From: an uncultured Christensenellaceae bacterium
GTDB lineage: Bacteria > Bacillota > Clostridia > Christensenellales > Borkfalkiaceae
Assembly (NCBI GenBank): GCA_910588645.1
Contig: CAJUOY010000004.1
Coordinates: forward strand, 1 to 64,000
DNA length: 64,000 nt
Direction: 5' to 3'
Shown here: positions 52,121 through 60,353 of the stretch, piece by piece
How the letters are laid out: each line of letters begins with the position of its first letter
How positions within the stretch are numbered: position 1 is the stretch's first letter
The notes under the pieces: generated by a model
Databases searched by the model: none
What the model saw: the letters and a program-made list of their open reading frames with translations, nothing else
What the model was told of the DNA's origin: nothing
Made by a program: the position numbers and the translations under genes

Positions 52121-54016
52121 TTATTCTATCATACTTTCGTATTCATTGTAAAGTTGGTCAAGCTGTAATTTTATGGTTTGAAGGCTTGAAAGGATTTCGT
52201 TAACCCTCTTATAATCGGCCGCGACTTCGCTGTCGGATAAAAGAAGATTGAGCGAGTTTTCCTCCTCTTCGAGTGCGCATATTTTAGCCTCTATGCTCTT
52301 AATACGTTCCTTTCTTTTAGCTTCGTCCGCGCGCTCCTTTTTAGAGCGGTAGTGAACTTCCTTTTCTTCCCGCCTCTTTAAAAGCTTTTCTTCCGCGGAT
52401 ATGCGGGCGGCCTCCTCACGGTCCCGTCTCTTCAACTCGGTATACTCGTCGTAACCCGCGTCGTACGAGTTGAGCCTGCCTTCGGCAATTTCAACCGTCC
52501 TATCCGCAAGCGCGTTTAAAAAATATCTGTCGTGGGATACGAAAATCAACGTGCCGTCAAATTCCTTTAAAGCCTTTTCCAAACTCTCCCTTGCGGGGAG
52601 ATCGAGGTGGTTTGTCGGCTCGTCGAGAAGCAATACGTTGCCCCTCTCGCACTCGAGTATGCAGAGCGCAAGCTTTGCACGCTCGCCGCCCGACAGCGCT
52701 CTTACGGGTTTATTCATATCCTCTTCGAACAATCCGCAACGGGCAAGCGCGGATCTTATCTCAGTCTGAGTGAGCCCGACGTGCCTTTCCCACAACTCCG
52801 CCATTACCGTATTGTCGCCGTCGAGGTTAGCCCCCTCCTGATCGTAAAGCGCAAGTTTGACGAAACGCCCCATCTCGATCTTTCTGTTTCCGCCCCTGTA
52901 TATGGCTTTCAATAAGGTGGATTTGCCGGTACCGTTCTCACCCGTTACCGCTACTTTTTCGCCCCTGCGCACCAACAGTCGCCCGTCGGATATAAGCCGT
53001 TTACCGTCTATTTCAAGGTCGAGGCCGTCTATTGAAAGAACGTTCTCATAGGGGCGCGCCTCATACTCGAACCTGTAAACAGGCGGGCGGTGAGGGACGT
53101 AAGGCTTTTCGGGAACTTCCAATTTTTCAAGCTGTTTGACTCTGCTCTGCGCGGACTTCGCCGTAGTTGCCCGTACGATATTCCTTGCAACGTAATCTTG
53201 TAGTTTTGCCCTCTCTTCCAAAATTGCTTCGTAATCTTTTATAAGTCTTTGGGTGTAGTCGGCCTTTAAAATCTTGTACTTAGAATAATTACCCGTGAAC
53301 GATAAAAGTTTTTTGTTCTCGATTTCGAGTATTCTCTCCGTAACTTTATCGAGAAAATACCTGTCGTGAGATACGACCAGCACAGCGCCTTTGAAAGTTT
53401 TAAGGTAATCCTCCAACCAATACAAAGTCGCTATATCGAGGTGGTTTGTCGGCTCGTCGAGTATGAGCATATCGGGCTGTTCCAACAAAAGTCTTGCAAG
53501 CTTTAACCTGGTCTTTTCGCCGCCCGACATAGTGTCTATATTCTGTTCGTATTTGTCCGCAAAACCCATACCGTTTAAAACGGTCTTTATTCTGACTTCG
53601 GCGTTATAGCAGTCACGCGAGGCAATGAATTTGTTCAAGTTCTCTATCTGCGCCGAAACTACGGCATATTCGCGTTCGTTAGGAGAAATCAGCGCAAGTT
53701 TAGCGGACAACTTTTCCAGTCTGTCCACCGCCGAAAGCTCCTCCTTGAATACTTCAAGCATCTCCGCAAAAACTGTGTTGGATACCGAATATCCGCCGTT
53801 CTGTTCGAGATAACCTATCTTCGCGCCGCTCTTTAAAGTCACCGTGCCGAAGTCGGGAGAATATTCCCTGCATATGAGCTTAATCAGCGTTGTCTTCCCT
53901 TCGCCGTTGGCTCCTATGAGGCCGATTCTCTCCCCCTCGTGTATGGTAAAAGAGACGTCCTTGAATATTAAATTGTCGCCGTAAGAAAACGACGCGTTTT
54001 CAACACTGACAAGCAT
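52121..54016 (-). CDS. ABC-F family ATPase
   Basis: A 631-residue soluble protein with two ABC domains. Walker A: GANGEGKTTL and GENGTGKSTL; both signatures (LSGGEKTRL, LSGGERAKL) and both LDEPTNHLD Walker B sites are intact. The linker and a coiled-coil C-terminus match the Uup/EttA-type translation factors that act on the ribosome; some protect from antibiotics, but none can be named from sequence. Four bases after it lies the radical-SAM gene. Confidence 0.92.
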   Translation of the reverse strand: MLVSVENASFSYGDNLIFKDVSFTIHEGERIGLIGANGEGKTTLIKLICREYSPDFGTVTLKSGAKIGYLEQNGGYSVSNTVFAEMLEVFKEELSAVDRLEKLSAKLALISPNEREYAVVSAQIENLNKFIASRDCYNAEVRIKTVLNGMGFADKYEQNIDTMSGGEKTRLKLARLLLEQPDMLILDEPTNHLDIATLYWLEDYLKTFKGAVLVVSHDRYFLDKVTERILEIENKKLLSFTGNYSKYKILKADYTQRLIKDYEAILEERAKLQDYVARNIVRATTAKSAQSRVKQLEKLEVPEKPYVPHRPPVYRFEYEARPYENVLSIDGLDLEIDGKRLISDGRLLVRRGEKVAVTGENGTGKSTLLKAIYRGGNRKIEMGRFVKLALYDQEGANLDGDNTVMAELWERHVGLTQTEIRSALARCGLFEEDMNKPVRALSGGERAKLALCILECERGNVLLLDEPTNHLDLPARESLEKALKEFDGTLIFVSHDRYFLNALADRTVEIAEGRLNSYDAGYDEYTELKRRDREEAARISAEEKLLKRREEKEVHYRSKKERADEAKRKERIKSIEAKICALEEEENSLNLLLSDSEVAADYKRVNEILSSLQTIKLQLDQLYNEYESMIE

Positions 54017-54019
54017 AAA

Positions 54020-54871
54020 CTAAAATTCCCAACGAGGTATATATAATTCTTCCGCGCTTTCAAAGCCCTGAAGATAAACGTTTTTAAGTCCGCTCGATCG
54101 AACCGCTGCCTCGACGCGATCGTATTCCCTATGGGTTATGCGGCGTTTAAGTTCGGGATACTTTTCAATTTCTCCGAAAGGCGTATACTGGCTCATAAGG
54201 CTGAATATAACGTCTTTGGGAAGCTCGGAAACAAATTTTACGACGTTAACGCTGTCGTAAGCGGCAAGCGGCAGAACGAGATGTCTCACTATACAGCCCG
54301 AAAGAATTTTCCCGTCCTCGCGCATAGTAAACGGCTTTTGCGCCATAAACTTTACCGCCGGCAGAGCGAACTTCGAATAGTCTGCGCGGGCGGTATATCT
54401 TGCGGCAAGAGCGGAATCTATAAACTTTAAATCGGTAAGCCATACGTCAGTTATCTCATCCGCCAAACGGAGCGCTTCCAAGGTTTCGTAACCGTGAGTA
54501 TTATAGACAACGGGAACGCGCGGACGATATATTTCCATTGCCCCTATAATATGCCTTAAATAATGAGTGGGATTGACGAGGTTTATATTTTCCGCTCCGT
54601 CGTCCTCCAATTTTTTAAATATGTCCGCAAGCTCCCTTTCGGTAATCTCCTTGCCGCGGGTATTGCGGGAAAGTTCATAGTTCTGGCAGAACACGCACTT
54701 CAAAGAACAGCCGCAAAAAAATATACAGCCGCTCCCGTTTTTGAAAGATACGGGCGGCTCTTCATACGGGTGCAGACCGTATCCTGCTATTTTGAGACCG
54801 CTCACTCCGCAAGCTCCGTTTTTCTTTTCCCTGTCCGTCCCGCAGGCAACGGGACAAGCGTAACAATTCAT
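54020..54871 (-). CDS. Radical SAM protein, PflA-like
   Basis: A 283-residue radical-SAM enzyme. The [4Fe-4S] motif is CSLKCVFC (CX3CX2C) near residue 55; an extra Cys-rich start (CYACPVACGTDREKKNGAC) precedes it. The family is annotated as pyruvate formate-lyase activating-enzyme-like; the true substrate is not established. It has no pflB neighbour. It is three bases from the ABC-F gene. Confidence 0.85.
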   Translation of the reverse strand: MNCYACPVACGTDREKKNGACGVSGLKIAGYGLHPYEEPPVSFKNGSGCIFFCGCSLKCVFCQNYELSRNTRGKEITERELADIFKKLEDDGAENINLVNPTHYLRHIIGAMEIYRPRVPVVYNTHGYETLEALRLADEITDVWLTDLKFIDSALAARYTARADYSKFALPAVKFMAQKPFTMREDGKILSGCIVRHLVLPLAAYDSVNVVKFVSELPKDVIFSLMSQYTPFGEIEKYPELKRRITHREYDRVEAAVRSSGLKNVYLQGFESAEELYIPRWEF

Positions 54872-54913
54872 AATTTCATTATAAAATAAAACGCGGCAAA
54901 ACGCAAATTTTTA

Positions 54914-54942
54914 TTGACATAGTTTGGACCGAATGCTATAAT
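54914..54942 (+). promoter_or_regulatory. Promoter of the SAM riboswitch-GNAT-metK unit
   Basis: TTGACA (54914-54919) and TATAAT (54937-54942), 17 bases apart: a consensus promoter. Confidence 0.85.
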
Positions 54943-54951
54943 ACTTTAAAA

Positions 54952-55040
54952 CCTATAAAGAGTGTGCGAGGGAACGGCCCGCGGACCACACAGCAACCTG
55001 CAACGCAAGGTGCTAACGCCGTACCGATGGGAATTATAAG
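54952..55040 (+). ncRNA. SAM-I (S-box) type riboswitch aptamer
   Basis: Conserved blocks in the right order: GAGGGAACGGCCC, then GGACC, GCAACC, then AAGGTGCTAA and CC. These match the S-box core. A short P1 can be drawn from TATAA (54954-54958) and TTATA (55034-55038). It sits at the head of the GNAT-metK transcript, so SAM should repress its own synthesis. SAM-IV, a related class, is a lesser alternative. Confidence 0.85.
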
Positions 55041-55048
55041 ATCACTTG

Positions 55049-55077
55049 CTCCTTATCGGTTGATGAGGAGATTTTTT
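55049..55077 (+). promoter_or_regulatory. Riboswitch expression platform: ribosome-site hairpin with T-run
   Basis: CTCCT (55049-55053) pairs with AGGAG (55066-55070), the Shine-Dalgarno site of the GNAT gene, and six T (55072-55077) follow. It could act as a terminator and as a ribosome-site sequestrator. ACCGAT (55023-55028) can pair with ATCGGT (55055-55060) in the loop, a possible competing structure. Confidence 0.7.
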
Positions 55078-55539
55078 ATGGCCGAAACAATACACGCGGA
55101 TATCCGCCGGATGACCGAAGCCGACAAAACAGAATATTTTACAATGTCCAAAGACTTCTATTCTTCGGGAGTTACTAACTCGCTTATAGACGACAGCGGA
55201 CGGGAAAAATTCTGGAAAGAAATAATCTCGGGAGAGATAGTCAGGGCATATATCATAGGTTACGGCAACAAAACCGCGGGATATGCGGTATGCTGTATGT
55301 CCGCTTCGCAGGAAGCCTGCGGGCGGGTACTGTGGCTTGACGAATTATATATCAAGCCCGAATTCCGCGGCAACGGCCTTGGAAAAGCGTTCTTTGAATT
55401 TATAGAAAACAGCGACGAATACGGTTACGTAAGGCTCGAAGTCGAACACGACAACAAGCGCGCATTAAAACTGTATCAATCTTTGGGATACGCCGACGCA
55501 AACTATCTGTCGCTATACAAGAAAACAAAAGCCGAGTAG
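55078..55539 (+). CDS. GNAT-family N-acetyltransferase
   Basis: A 153-residue acetyltransferase. The acetyl-CoA site reads YIKPEFRGNGLGKAFFEF, and the end LEVEHDNKRALKLYQSLGY is typical. ATG 55078 follows AGGAG; frames upstream overlap the riboswitch and are not used. It is the first gene under the SAM riboswitch and precedes metK by 13 bases. Substrate unknown; control by SAM suggests a link to methionine or SAM metabolism. Confidence 0.9.
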   Translation: MAETIHADIRRMTEADKTEYFTMSKDFYSSGVTNSLIDDSGREKFWKEIISGEIVRAYIIGYGNKTAGYAVCCMSASQEACGRVLWLDELYIKPEFRGNGLGKAFFEFIENSDEYGYVRLEVEHDNKRALKLYQSLGYADANYLSLYKKTKAE

Positions 55540-55552
55540 AAAAGGAAAAGTT

Positions 55553-56701
55553 ATGAAAAAATTATTTACAAGCGAAAGCGTGACCGAGGGACACCCCGAC
55601 AAACTGTGCGACGGAATATCCGACGCGATAGTAGATGAAATTCTTAAATCCGATCCTTACGCGAGATGCGCCGTCGAGTGCTGCGCGGCCTATGACAGGC
55701 TGTTGATTATGGGCGAAGTCACAACGTCCGCAAACGTGGATTACGAGCGCATTGCCCGCAATACCATTGAGAAAACGGGATATATCAGCGGCTCTTTCGC
55801 ATACGACAAATGCCGTATAGACGTTGCCGTACATACGCAGAGCCCCGATATAGCTATGGGCGTAGACAGGACGGACAGCAAGGACGTGCGCGACAGCTTC
55901 GGCGCGGGCGATCAGGGCATGATGTTCGGATACGCCTGCCGCGAGACGGAAGAGCTTATGCCTTTGCCCATTGCGCTGGCGCACAGACTTTCGGCGCGGC
56001 TTACCGAGGTAAGAAAGAACGGAACGTTGCCCTACCTCCGTCCCGACGGAAAGACGCAGGTTACAGTTGAATACGACGGCAGAACCCCCAAACGCATTGA
56101 GACGATAGTCATATCATCACAACACGACAGCGAAGTAACACAGGAAAAACTTAAGGAAGACATTCTTACAAACGTAATAAAAATAGTTCCCGCAGAGCTT
56201 CTTGACGAGAACACCAAATACTTCATAAATCCCACGGGGCGCTTCGAGATAGGCGGGCCCGAGGGCGACAGCGGACTTACAGGCAGAAAGATTATAGTAG
56301 ATACATACGGCGGAAGATGCGCCCACGGCGGAGGCGCTTTTTCGGGCAAAGACGCAACAAAAGTCGACCGTTCGGCGGCATATATGGCAAGGTATATCTG
56401 CAAAAATCTTGTTGCGGCGGGACTCTGCGACGAGGTCGAATTACAGGTTGCTTACGCGATAGGAATTGCTCGCCCCGTATCCGTCTTTGTAAACACATTC
56501 GGCACGGGTAAACTCGGCGACGGCGAAATAGCCGATATAGTATTAAAGGAATTCGATTTGCGCCCCTACTCGATAATCGAGACTTTGGAATTGAGAAAGC
56601 CTATTTTTGCACAGACGGCGGCTTACGGACATTTTGGTAAAGAAGGGCTTCCCTGGGAGCGTTTAAGTAAAGTCAAGGATCTCAAAAAATATCTCAGATA
56701 A
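55553..56701 (+). CDS. metK: S-adenosylmethionine synthetase
   Basis: A 382-residue enzyme that makes SAM from methionine and ATP. Signatures: TEGHPDKLCDGISDAI, GAGDQGMMFGYAC and GGGAFSGKDATKVDRSAAY. Length is standard. Regulated by the upstream SAM riboswitch and ends at a strong terminator. Confidence 0.98.
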   Translation: MKKLFTSESVTEGHPDKLCDGISDAIVDEILKSDPYARCAVECCAAYDRLLIMGEVTTSANVDYERIARNTIEKTGYISGSFAYDKCRIDVAVHTQSPDIAMGVDRTDSKDVRDSFGAGDQGMMFGYACRETEELMPLPIALAHRLSARLTEVRKNGTLPYLRPDGKTQVTVEYDGRTPKRIETIVISSQHDSEVTQEKLKEDILTNVIKIVPAELLDENTKYFINPTGRFEIGGPEGDSGLTGRKIIVDTYGGRCAHGGGAFSGKDATKVDRSAAYMARYICKNLVAAGLCDEVELQVAYAIGIARPVSVFVNTFGTGKLGDGEIADIVLKEFDLRPYSIIETLELRKPIFAQTAAYGHFGKEGLPWERLSKVKDLKKYLR

Positions 56702-56734
56702 AATCAGTCAAACGACGGCTGTTATTCTGAACGA

Positions 56735-56777
56735 AAAAAGCCCGCTATGCTTGGTTTTAAAGCATAGCGGGCTTTTT
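56735..56777 (+). terminator. metK terminator
   Basis: A 16-bp stem AAAAAGCCCGCTATGC/GCATAGCGGGCTTTTT (56735-56750 with 56762-56777). It reads as a terminator in both directions. Confidence 0.9.
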
Positions 56778-56834
56778 AATTTCTTGCATTCTTAAACTTG
56801 ACTTTTCACTATTATTTTTATTTCTTTCTATCGC

Positions 56835-58262
56835 TCAATAGGCTCTCGCATAGATTATCATATGCGCGGCTTTCTTGCCGCATACGGCGCATTTTTCCGC
56901 GCTTTCACCCTCCGCATAAACGCGGGCGGTCGCGGCCGTTTCCGCCTTGATTTTATCCTCGCATTCGCGGCAACCGCACCAACCGGCCTTTACAAAGTTA
57001 CCGCCTTCTACTCCCTTTAATATGCCCGCCATATCTTCGGCGTAGACAATTCTCTCGTCCCTGCGGGAGCGGGCAGCGTTGAGCATATCCTTTTGAACAA
57101 TGTCCAAAAGCGCGGCAACCGAACCTGCGATACCCTCAAGATTTACGGGAGTTTTTGTAAGATCGTCCCGTCTGAATATGAGCGCTTTACCCTCCTCTAT
57201 GTCGCGGGGGCCCAATTCAATTCTTAAAGGCACGCCCTTCATTTCCCATTCGTTGAACTTCCAGCCGGGGCTCTGCTCGCCGTCGTCGAGAACGACTCTT
57301 ACGCCCGCCGCTTCAAGCTTATCTCTGATATTTCCGCAAACTTCCAAAACGTTGCCTTTCTTAGCGGCAATGGGAACTATTACTACCTGTACAGGCGCGA
57401 CTACGGGAGGAAGAACCAGACCGCGTTTATCTCCGTGCGCCATTATGAGCGCGCCGATAAGTCGTGTGGATACGCCCCAGCTCGTGGTATACGCAAGCTT
57501 TTGAACGCCGTCCTTATCGAGATATTTTATATCGAAAGCTTTTGAAAAATTCTGTCCGAGATAGTGGGAAGTTCCCGCCTGCAAACTTTTGCCGTCCTTC
57601 ATCATAGCTTCCATACCGTAGGTCGCAACGGCGCCGGCAAACTTTTCCTTTTCCGTCTTTTTACCCGTCAATACGGGAATGGCGAGGCAGTTCTCGGCAA
57701 ATTCTTTATAAACGCCGAGCATAGCCATAGTCTCCTCTACGGCCTCCTCCTCGCTTGCGTGGGCGGTATGCCCCTCCTGCCATAAAAATTCGGAAGTTCT
57801 TAAAAAGGGACGCGTAGTTTTTTCCCAACGCATTACGTTTGCCCACTGATTTATCTTAATGGGCAGATCGCGGTAAGATTGCAGCCATTTGGAATACATA
57901 TTTCCGAATATTGTTTCCGACGTGGGACGTATGGCCAAAGGTTCGGCCAACTCCTCGCCGCCCGCGTGAGTGACGACGGCCACTTCGGGAGCAAATCCCT
58001 CCACGTGCTCGGCTTCCTTTGTAAAATAGCTCATAGGAATAAGCAAGGGGAAATAAGCGTTTTCGTGGCCCGTAGCCTTGAAACGTTTATCAAGTTCCCT
58101 CTGTATATTTTCCCATATGGCATAACCGTAGGGGCGAATAACCATTGTGCCCTTGACGGGGCCGTAATCCACGAGTTTGGTCTTGACTACAATGTCCGTA
58201 TACCACTGAGGAAAATCCGAATCTATATCGGCAATCTGTTCAACGAATATGTCCTTTGCCAT
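56835..58262 (-). CDS. proS: Prolyl-tRNA synthetase (archaeal/eukaryote type)
   Basis: A 475-residue class II synthetase of the compact ProRS type without the editing insertion, as in archaea and many Clostridia. It starts with FPQWYTDIVVKTKL and has RPTSETIFG, RWEKTTRPFLRTSEFLWQEGHTAH and the C-terminal Zn-like segment (CGCRECEDK, CAVCG). Charges tRNA-Pro. GGAG precedes the ATG. Confidence 0.96.
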   Translation of the reverse strand: MAKDIFVEQIADIDSDFPQWYTDIVVKTKLVDYGPVKGTMVIRPYGYAIWENIQRELDKRFKATGHENAYFPLLIPMSYFTKEAEHVEGFAPEVAVVTHAGGEELAEPLAIRPTSETIFGNMYSKWLQSYRDLPIKINQWANVMRWEKTTRPFLRTSEFLWQEGHTAHASEEEAVEETMAMLGVYKEFAENCLAIPVLTGKKTEKEKFAGAVATYGMEAMMKDGKSLQAGTSHYLGQNFSKAFDIKYLDKDGVQKLAYTTSWGVSTRLIGALIMAHGDKRGLVLPPVVAPVQVVIVPIAAKKGNVLEVCGNIRDKLEAAGVRVVLDDGEQSPGWKFNEWEMKGVPLRIELGPRDIEEGKALIFRRDDLTKTPVNLEGIAGSVAALLDIVQKDMLNAARSRRDERIVYAEDMAGILKGVEGGNFVKAGWCGCRECEDKIKAETAATARVYAEGESAEKCAVCGKKAAHMIIYARAY

Positions 58263-58342
58263 AAAAAGCTCCGATAATTAATTTTACGGGTATTATAACA
58301 TAGCAATGCAAAAAATCAAAGGATTTTGACAAACTTTTCAAA

Positions 58343-58370
58343 AACGGCGGCGGAAAATTTCCGCCGCCGT
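58343..58370 (-). terminator. G/C hairpin between the XRE gene and proS
   Basis: ACGGCGGCGGAAA and its complement form a perfect stem; on the minus strand CGTTTTTG follows. It lies upstream of the proS promoter (TTTGAT at 58320-58315 and TATAAT further down), and no minus-strand gene ends just before it. Its partner transcript is unclear. Confidence 0.45.
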
Positions 58371-58546
58371 AAAATTGTTTTCGTCAAAACGTTACGCAAC
58401 AGTGACTCTTACAATGTAGAAAATACCATAATTATCAATATTTTACATATATTTCCGAATATTTTAATCTGCTTCGGATTAAATCATCAAGAAAATTACA
58501 TACTTATACTATAATCTAAAATCGATAACGTAAAAAGAGTTGATTT

Positions 58547-58756
58547 ATGTACAAACGTTTACGCGATTTGCGAGAAGATAAAGATCTGAACCAGACTCAG
58601 GTGGCAAAATTCCTGGGGATGTCACAGACAGGTTATTCTAAATACGAAACAGGTGAAAATGATATTCCCACCTCTATACTTATTAAGCTTGCCGATTTTT
58701 ACGACGTGAGCATCGATTACCTGCTTGAACAGACAAATAATTCCAAAAGGCGTTGA
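58547..58756 (+). CDS. XRE-family helix-turn-helix regulator
   Basis: A 69-residue DNA-binding protein. The HTH covers about 5-60: LRDLREDKDLNQTQVAKFLGMSQTGYSKYETGE, typical of SinR/Cro-like factors. It has no sensor domain, so it may be an autoregulator. A/T-rich inverted repeats lie in its promoter (about 58415-58460). Followed by its own terminator. Confidence 0.9.
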   Translation: MYKRLRDLREDKDLNQTQVAKFLGMSQTGYSKYETGENDIPTSILIKLADFYDVSIDYLLEQTNNSKRR

Positions 58757-58786
58757 ACTGCGGACGATTGTTCGCAGTTTTTTTAA
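58756..58786 (+). terminator. Terminator of the XRE gene
   Basis: AACTGCG pairs with CGCAGTT, followed by a run of T (58778-58784), directly at the stop codon. Confidence 0.85.
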
Positions 58787-58814
58787 ATTTTAATTTTTAT
58801 TTTACCGCAAACGC

Positions 58815-58844
58815 TTGTATTAAATTAATCCTTTATAGTATAAT
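58815..58844 (+). promoter_or_regulatory. Promoter giving leaderless phosphohexomutase mRNA
   Basis: TTGTAT (58815-58820) and TATAAT (58839-58844), 18 bases apart. The ATG at 58853 is eight bases past the -10 box, and no Shine-Dalgarno site is seen. Confidence 0.65.
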
Positions 58845-58852
58845 TAATTTGT

Positions 58853-60340
58853 ATGTTGACAGAAGAATTAAAAAGACTTAAAAGCGGAACGGACGTACGC
58901 GGCGTTGCAGTCGGCGACAAGTCGCCTATAACGCTTACGGACGAAGCGGTAAACCTTATCTGTCGGGCTTTTATAAAGTGGCTTTCCGTCAAAACGGGCA
59001 AAACGTACTTTAAAATAGCTATCGGCAACGACAGCCGTATTTCGGCGGAAAGAATAGTCTCTGCCGCAACGCAGGGCTTTTTGTCCTGCGGAAGCGACGT
59101 AGTTTACACAGGGCTTTCATCCACCCCGTCGATGTTCATTTTATTGAAAGAGTCTGACTTCGGATGCGACGCTTCGGTTATGGTTACCGCCTCGCACCTG
59201 CCTTACGACAGAAACGGACTAAAATTTTTCACCCCCGACGGCGGCCTTGACGGAAAGGATATAGACGATATTTTGGAAATAGCCGCAAAGGGCGATTTCC
59301 CTGTCGGAAAAGGAAAAAAGATAGAGAGATCGTTTATGGACGAGTATTCGGGAATACTTGTCAAAACGGTGGAAAAGGCCTGCGGTATACTTCCTTTAAA
59401 AGGGAAGAAAATAATAGTGGACGCAGGAAACGGCGCCGGCGGGTTCTTTGCTGAAAAGGTATTAAAGCCGCTTGGGGCAAACGTTGATGGAAGCCAGTTC
59501 CTCGAACCCGACGGAAGATTCCCCAACCATATCCCCAACCCCGAAGATAAAGACGCTATAGAAAGTCTGTCGCAAGCGGTACTACGCGAAAAGGCCGACC
59601 TTGGAATTATCTTCGACACGGACGTCGACAGAGCGGCCTGCGTGGATTGCGACGGCGGAGAAATAAACCGCAACGCGCTTATAGCATTACTTTCCGCAAT
59701 ATTGTTAAAAGGACGGACCGGCGTCATAGTCACGGACAGCGTGACGAGCGACGGACTTACGGAATTTATTAAAAATCTCGGCGGCGAACACGTAAGGTTC
59801 AAACGCGGATACAAGAACGTAATAGACAAATGCAAGGAAATAAACGACCGCGGAGGCTACTCCCCCCTTGCGATCGAAACTTCAGGACACGCGGCATTCA
59901 AAGAAAATTATTATCTCGACGACGGCGCTTACCTGATAACCAAAATACTTATATCCCTTTCACACCAGGCTAAGGAAGGCAAAACTCTTACTTCTATGAT
60001 TACCTCTCTCAAACGCCCGGTAGAAGAAAACGAAATAAGGCTTTCCTTCACGGACGATTGCGCCGATTTCAGAAAAGACGGCGCGTTCGTTATAGAAGAG
60101 TTGAAAACACGGGCTTTCGAATGCGGATTTACGGTTGCGCCCGATAACTATGAGGGTGTAAGGCTAAACACCGGCGAAGGCTGGATTTTGGTGAGAATGA
60201 GCGTACACGATCCCGTTATGCCCGTAAACCTTGAAAGCGACGTCAAGGGCGGCAATATTACGGCTGCCAAAAAGCTTTTATCTTTGCTTGACGGCTATAA
60301 CTTTTTAAATTTGAATAATCTTAAAAATTTTATACTCTAA
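58853..60340 (+). CDS. Phosphomannomutase/phosphoglucomutase
   Basis: A 495-residue alpha-D-phosphohexomutase. Catalytic serine loop TASHLPYDRNGLKFF, metal loop DTDVDRAACVD, sugar loop AIETSGHAAFKENYYLDDGAY. It interconverts hexose-1- and -6-phosphates; whether mannose or glucose is preferred cannot be told. Lies 13 bases before tkt. Confidence 0.9.
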   Translation: MLTEELKRLKSGTDVRGVAVGDKSPITLTDEAVNLICRAFIKWLSVKTGKTYFKIAIGNDSRISAERIVSAATQGFLSCGSDVVYTGLSSTPSMFILLKESDFGCDASVMVTASHLPYDRNGLKFFTPDGGLDGKDIDDILEIAAKGDFPVGKGKKIERSFMDEYSGILVKTVEKACGILPLKGKKIIVDAGNGAGGFFAEKVLKPLGANVDGSQFLEPDGRFPNHIPNPEDKDAIESLSQAVLREKADLGIIFDTDVDRAACVDCDGGEINRNALIALLSAILLKGRTGVIVTDSVTSDGLTEFIKNLGGEHVRFKRGYKNVIDKCKEINDRGGYSPLAIETSGHAAFKENYYLDDGAYLITKILISLSHQAKEGKTLTSMITSLKRPVEENEIRLSFTDDCADFRKDGAFVIEELKTRAFECGFTVAPDNYEGVRLNTGEGWILVRMSVHDPVMPVNLESDVKGGNITAAKKLLSLLDGYNFLNLNNLKNFIL

Positions 60341-60353
60341 GGAGAAAATATCA

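Noticed and set aside
54964..55077. Coding extension upstream of the GNAT gene
   Set aside because: The open frame overlaps the SAM riboswitch; the real start follows AGGAG at 55078.
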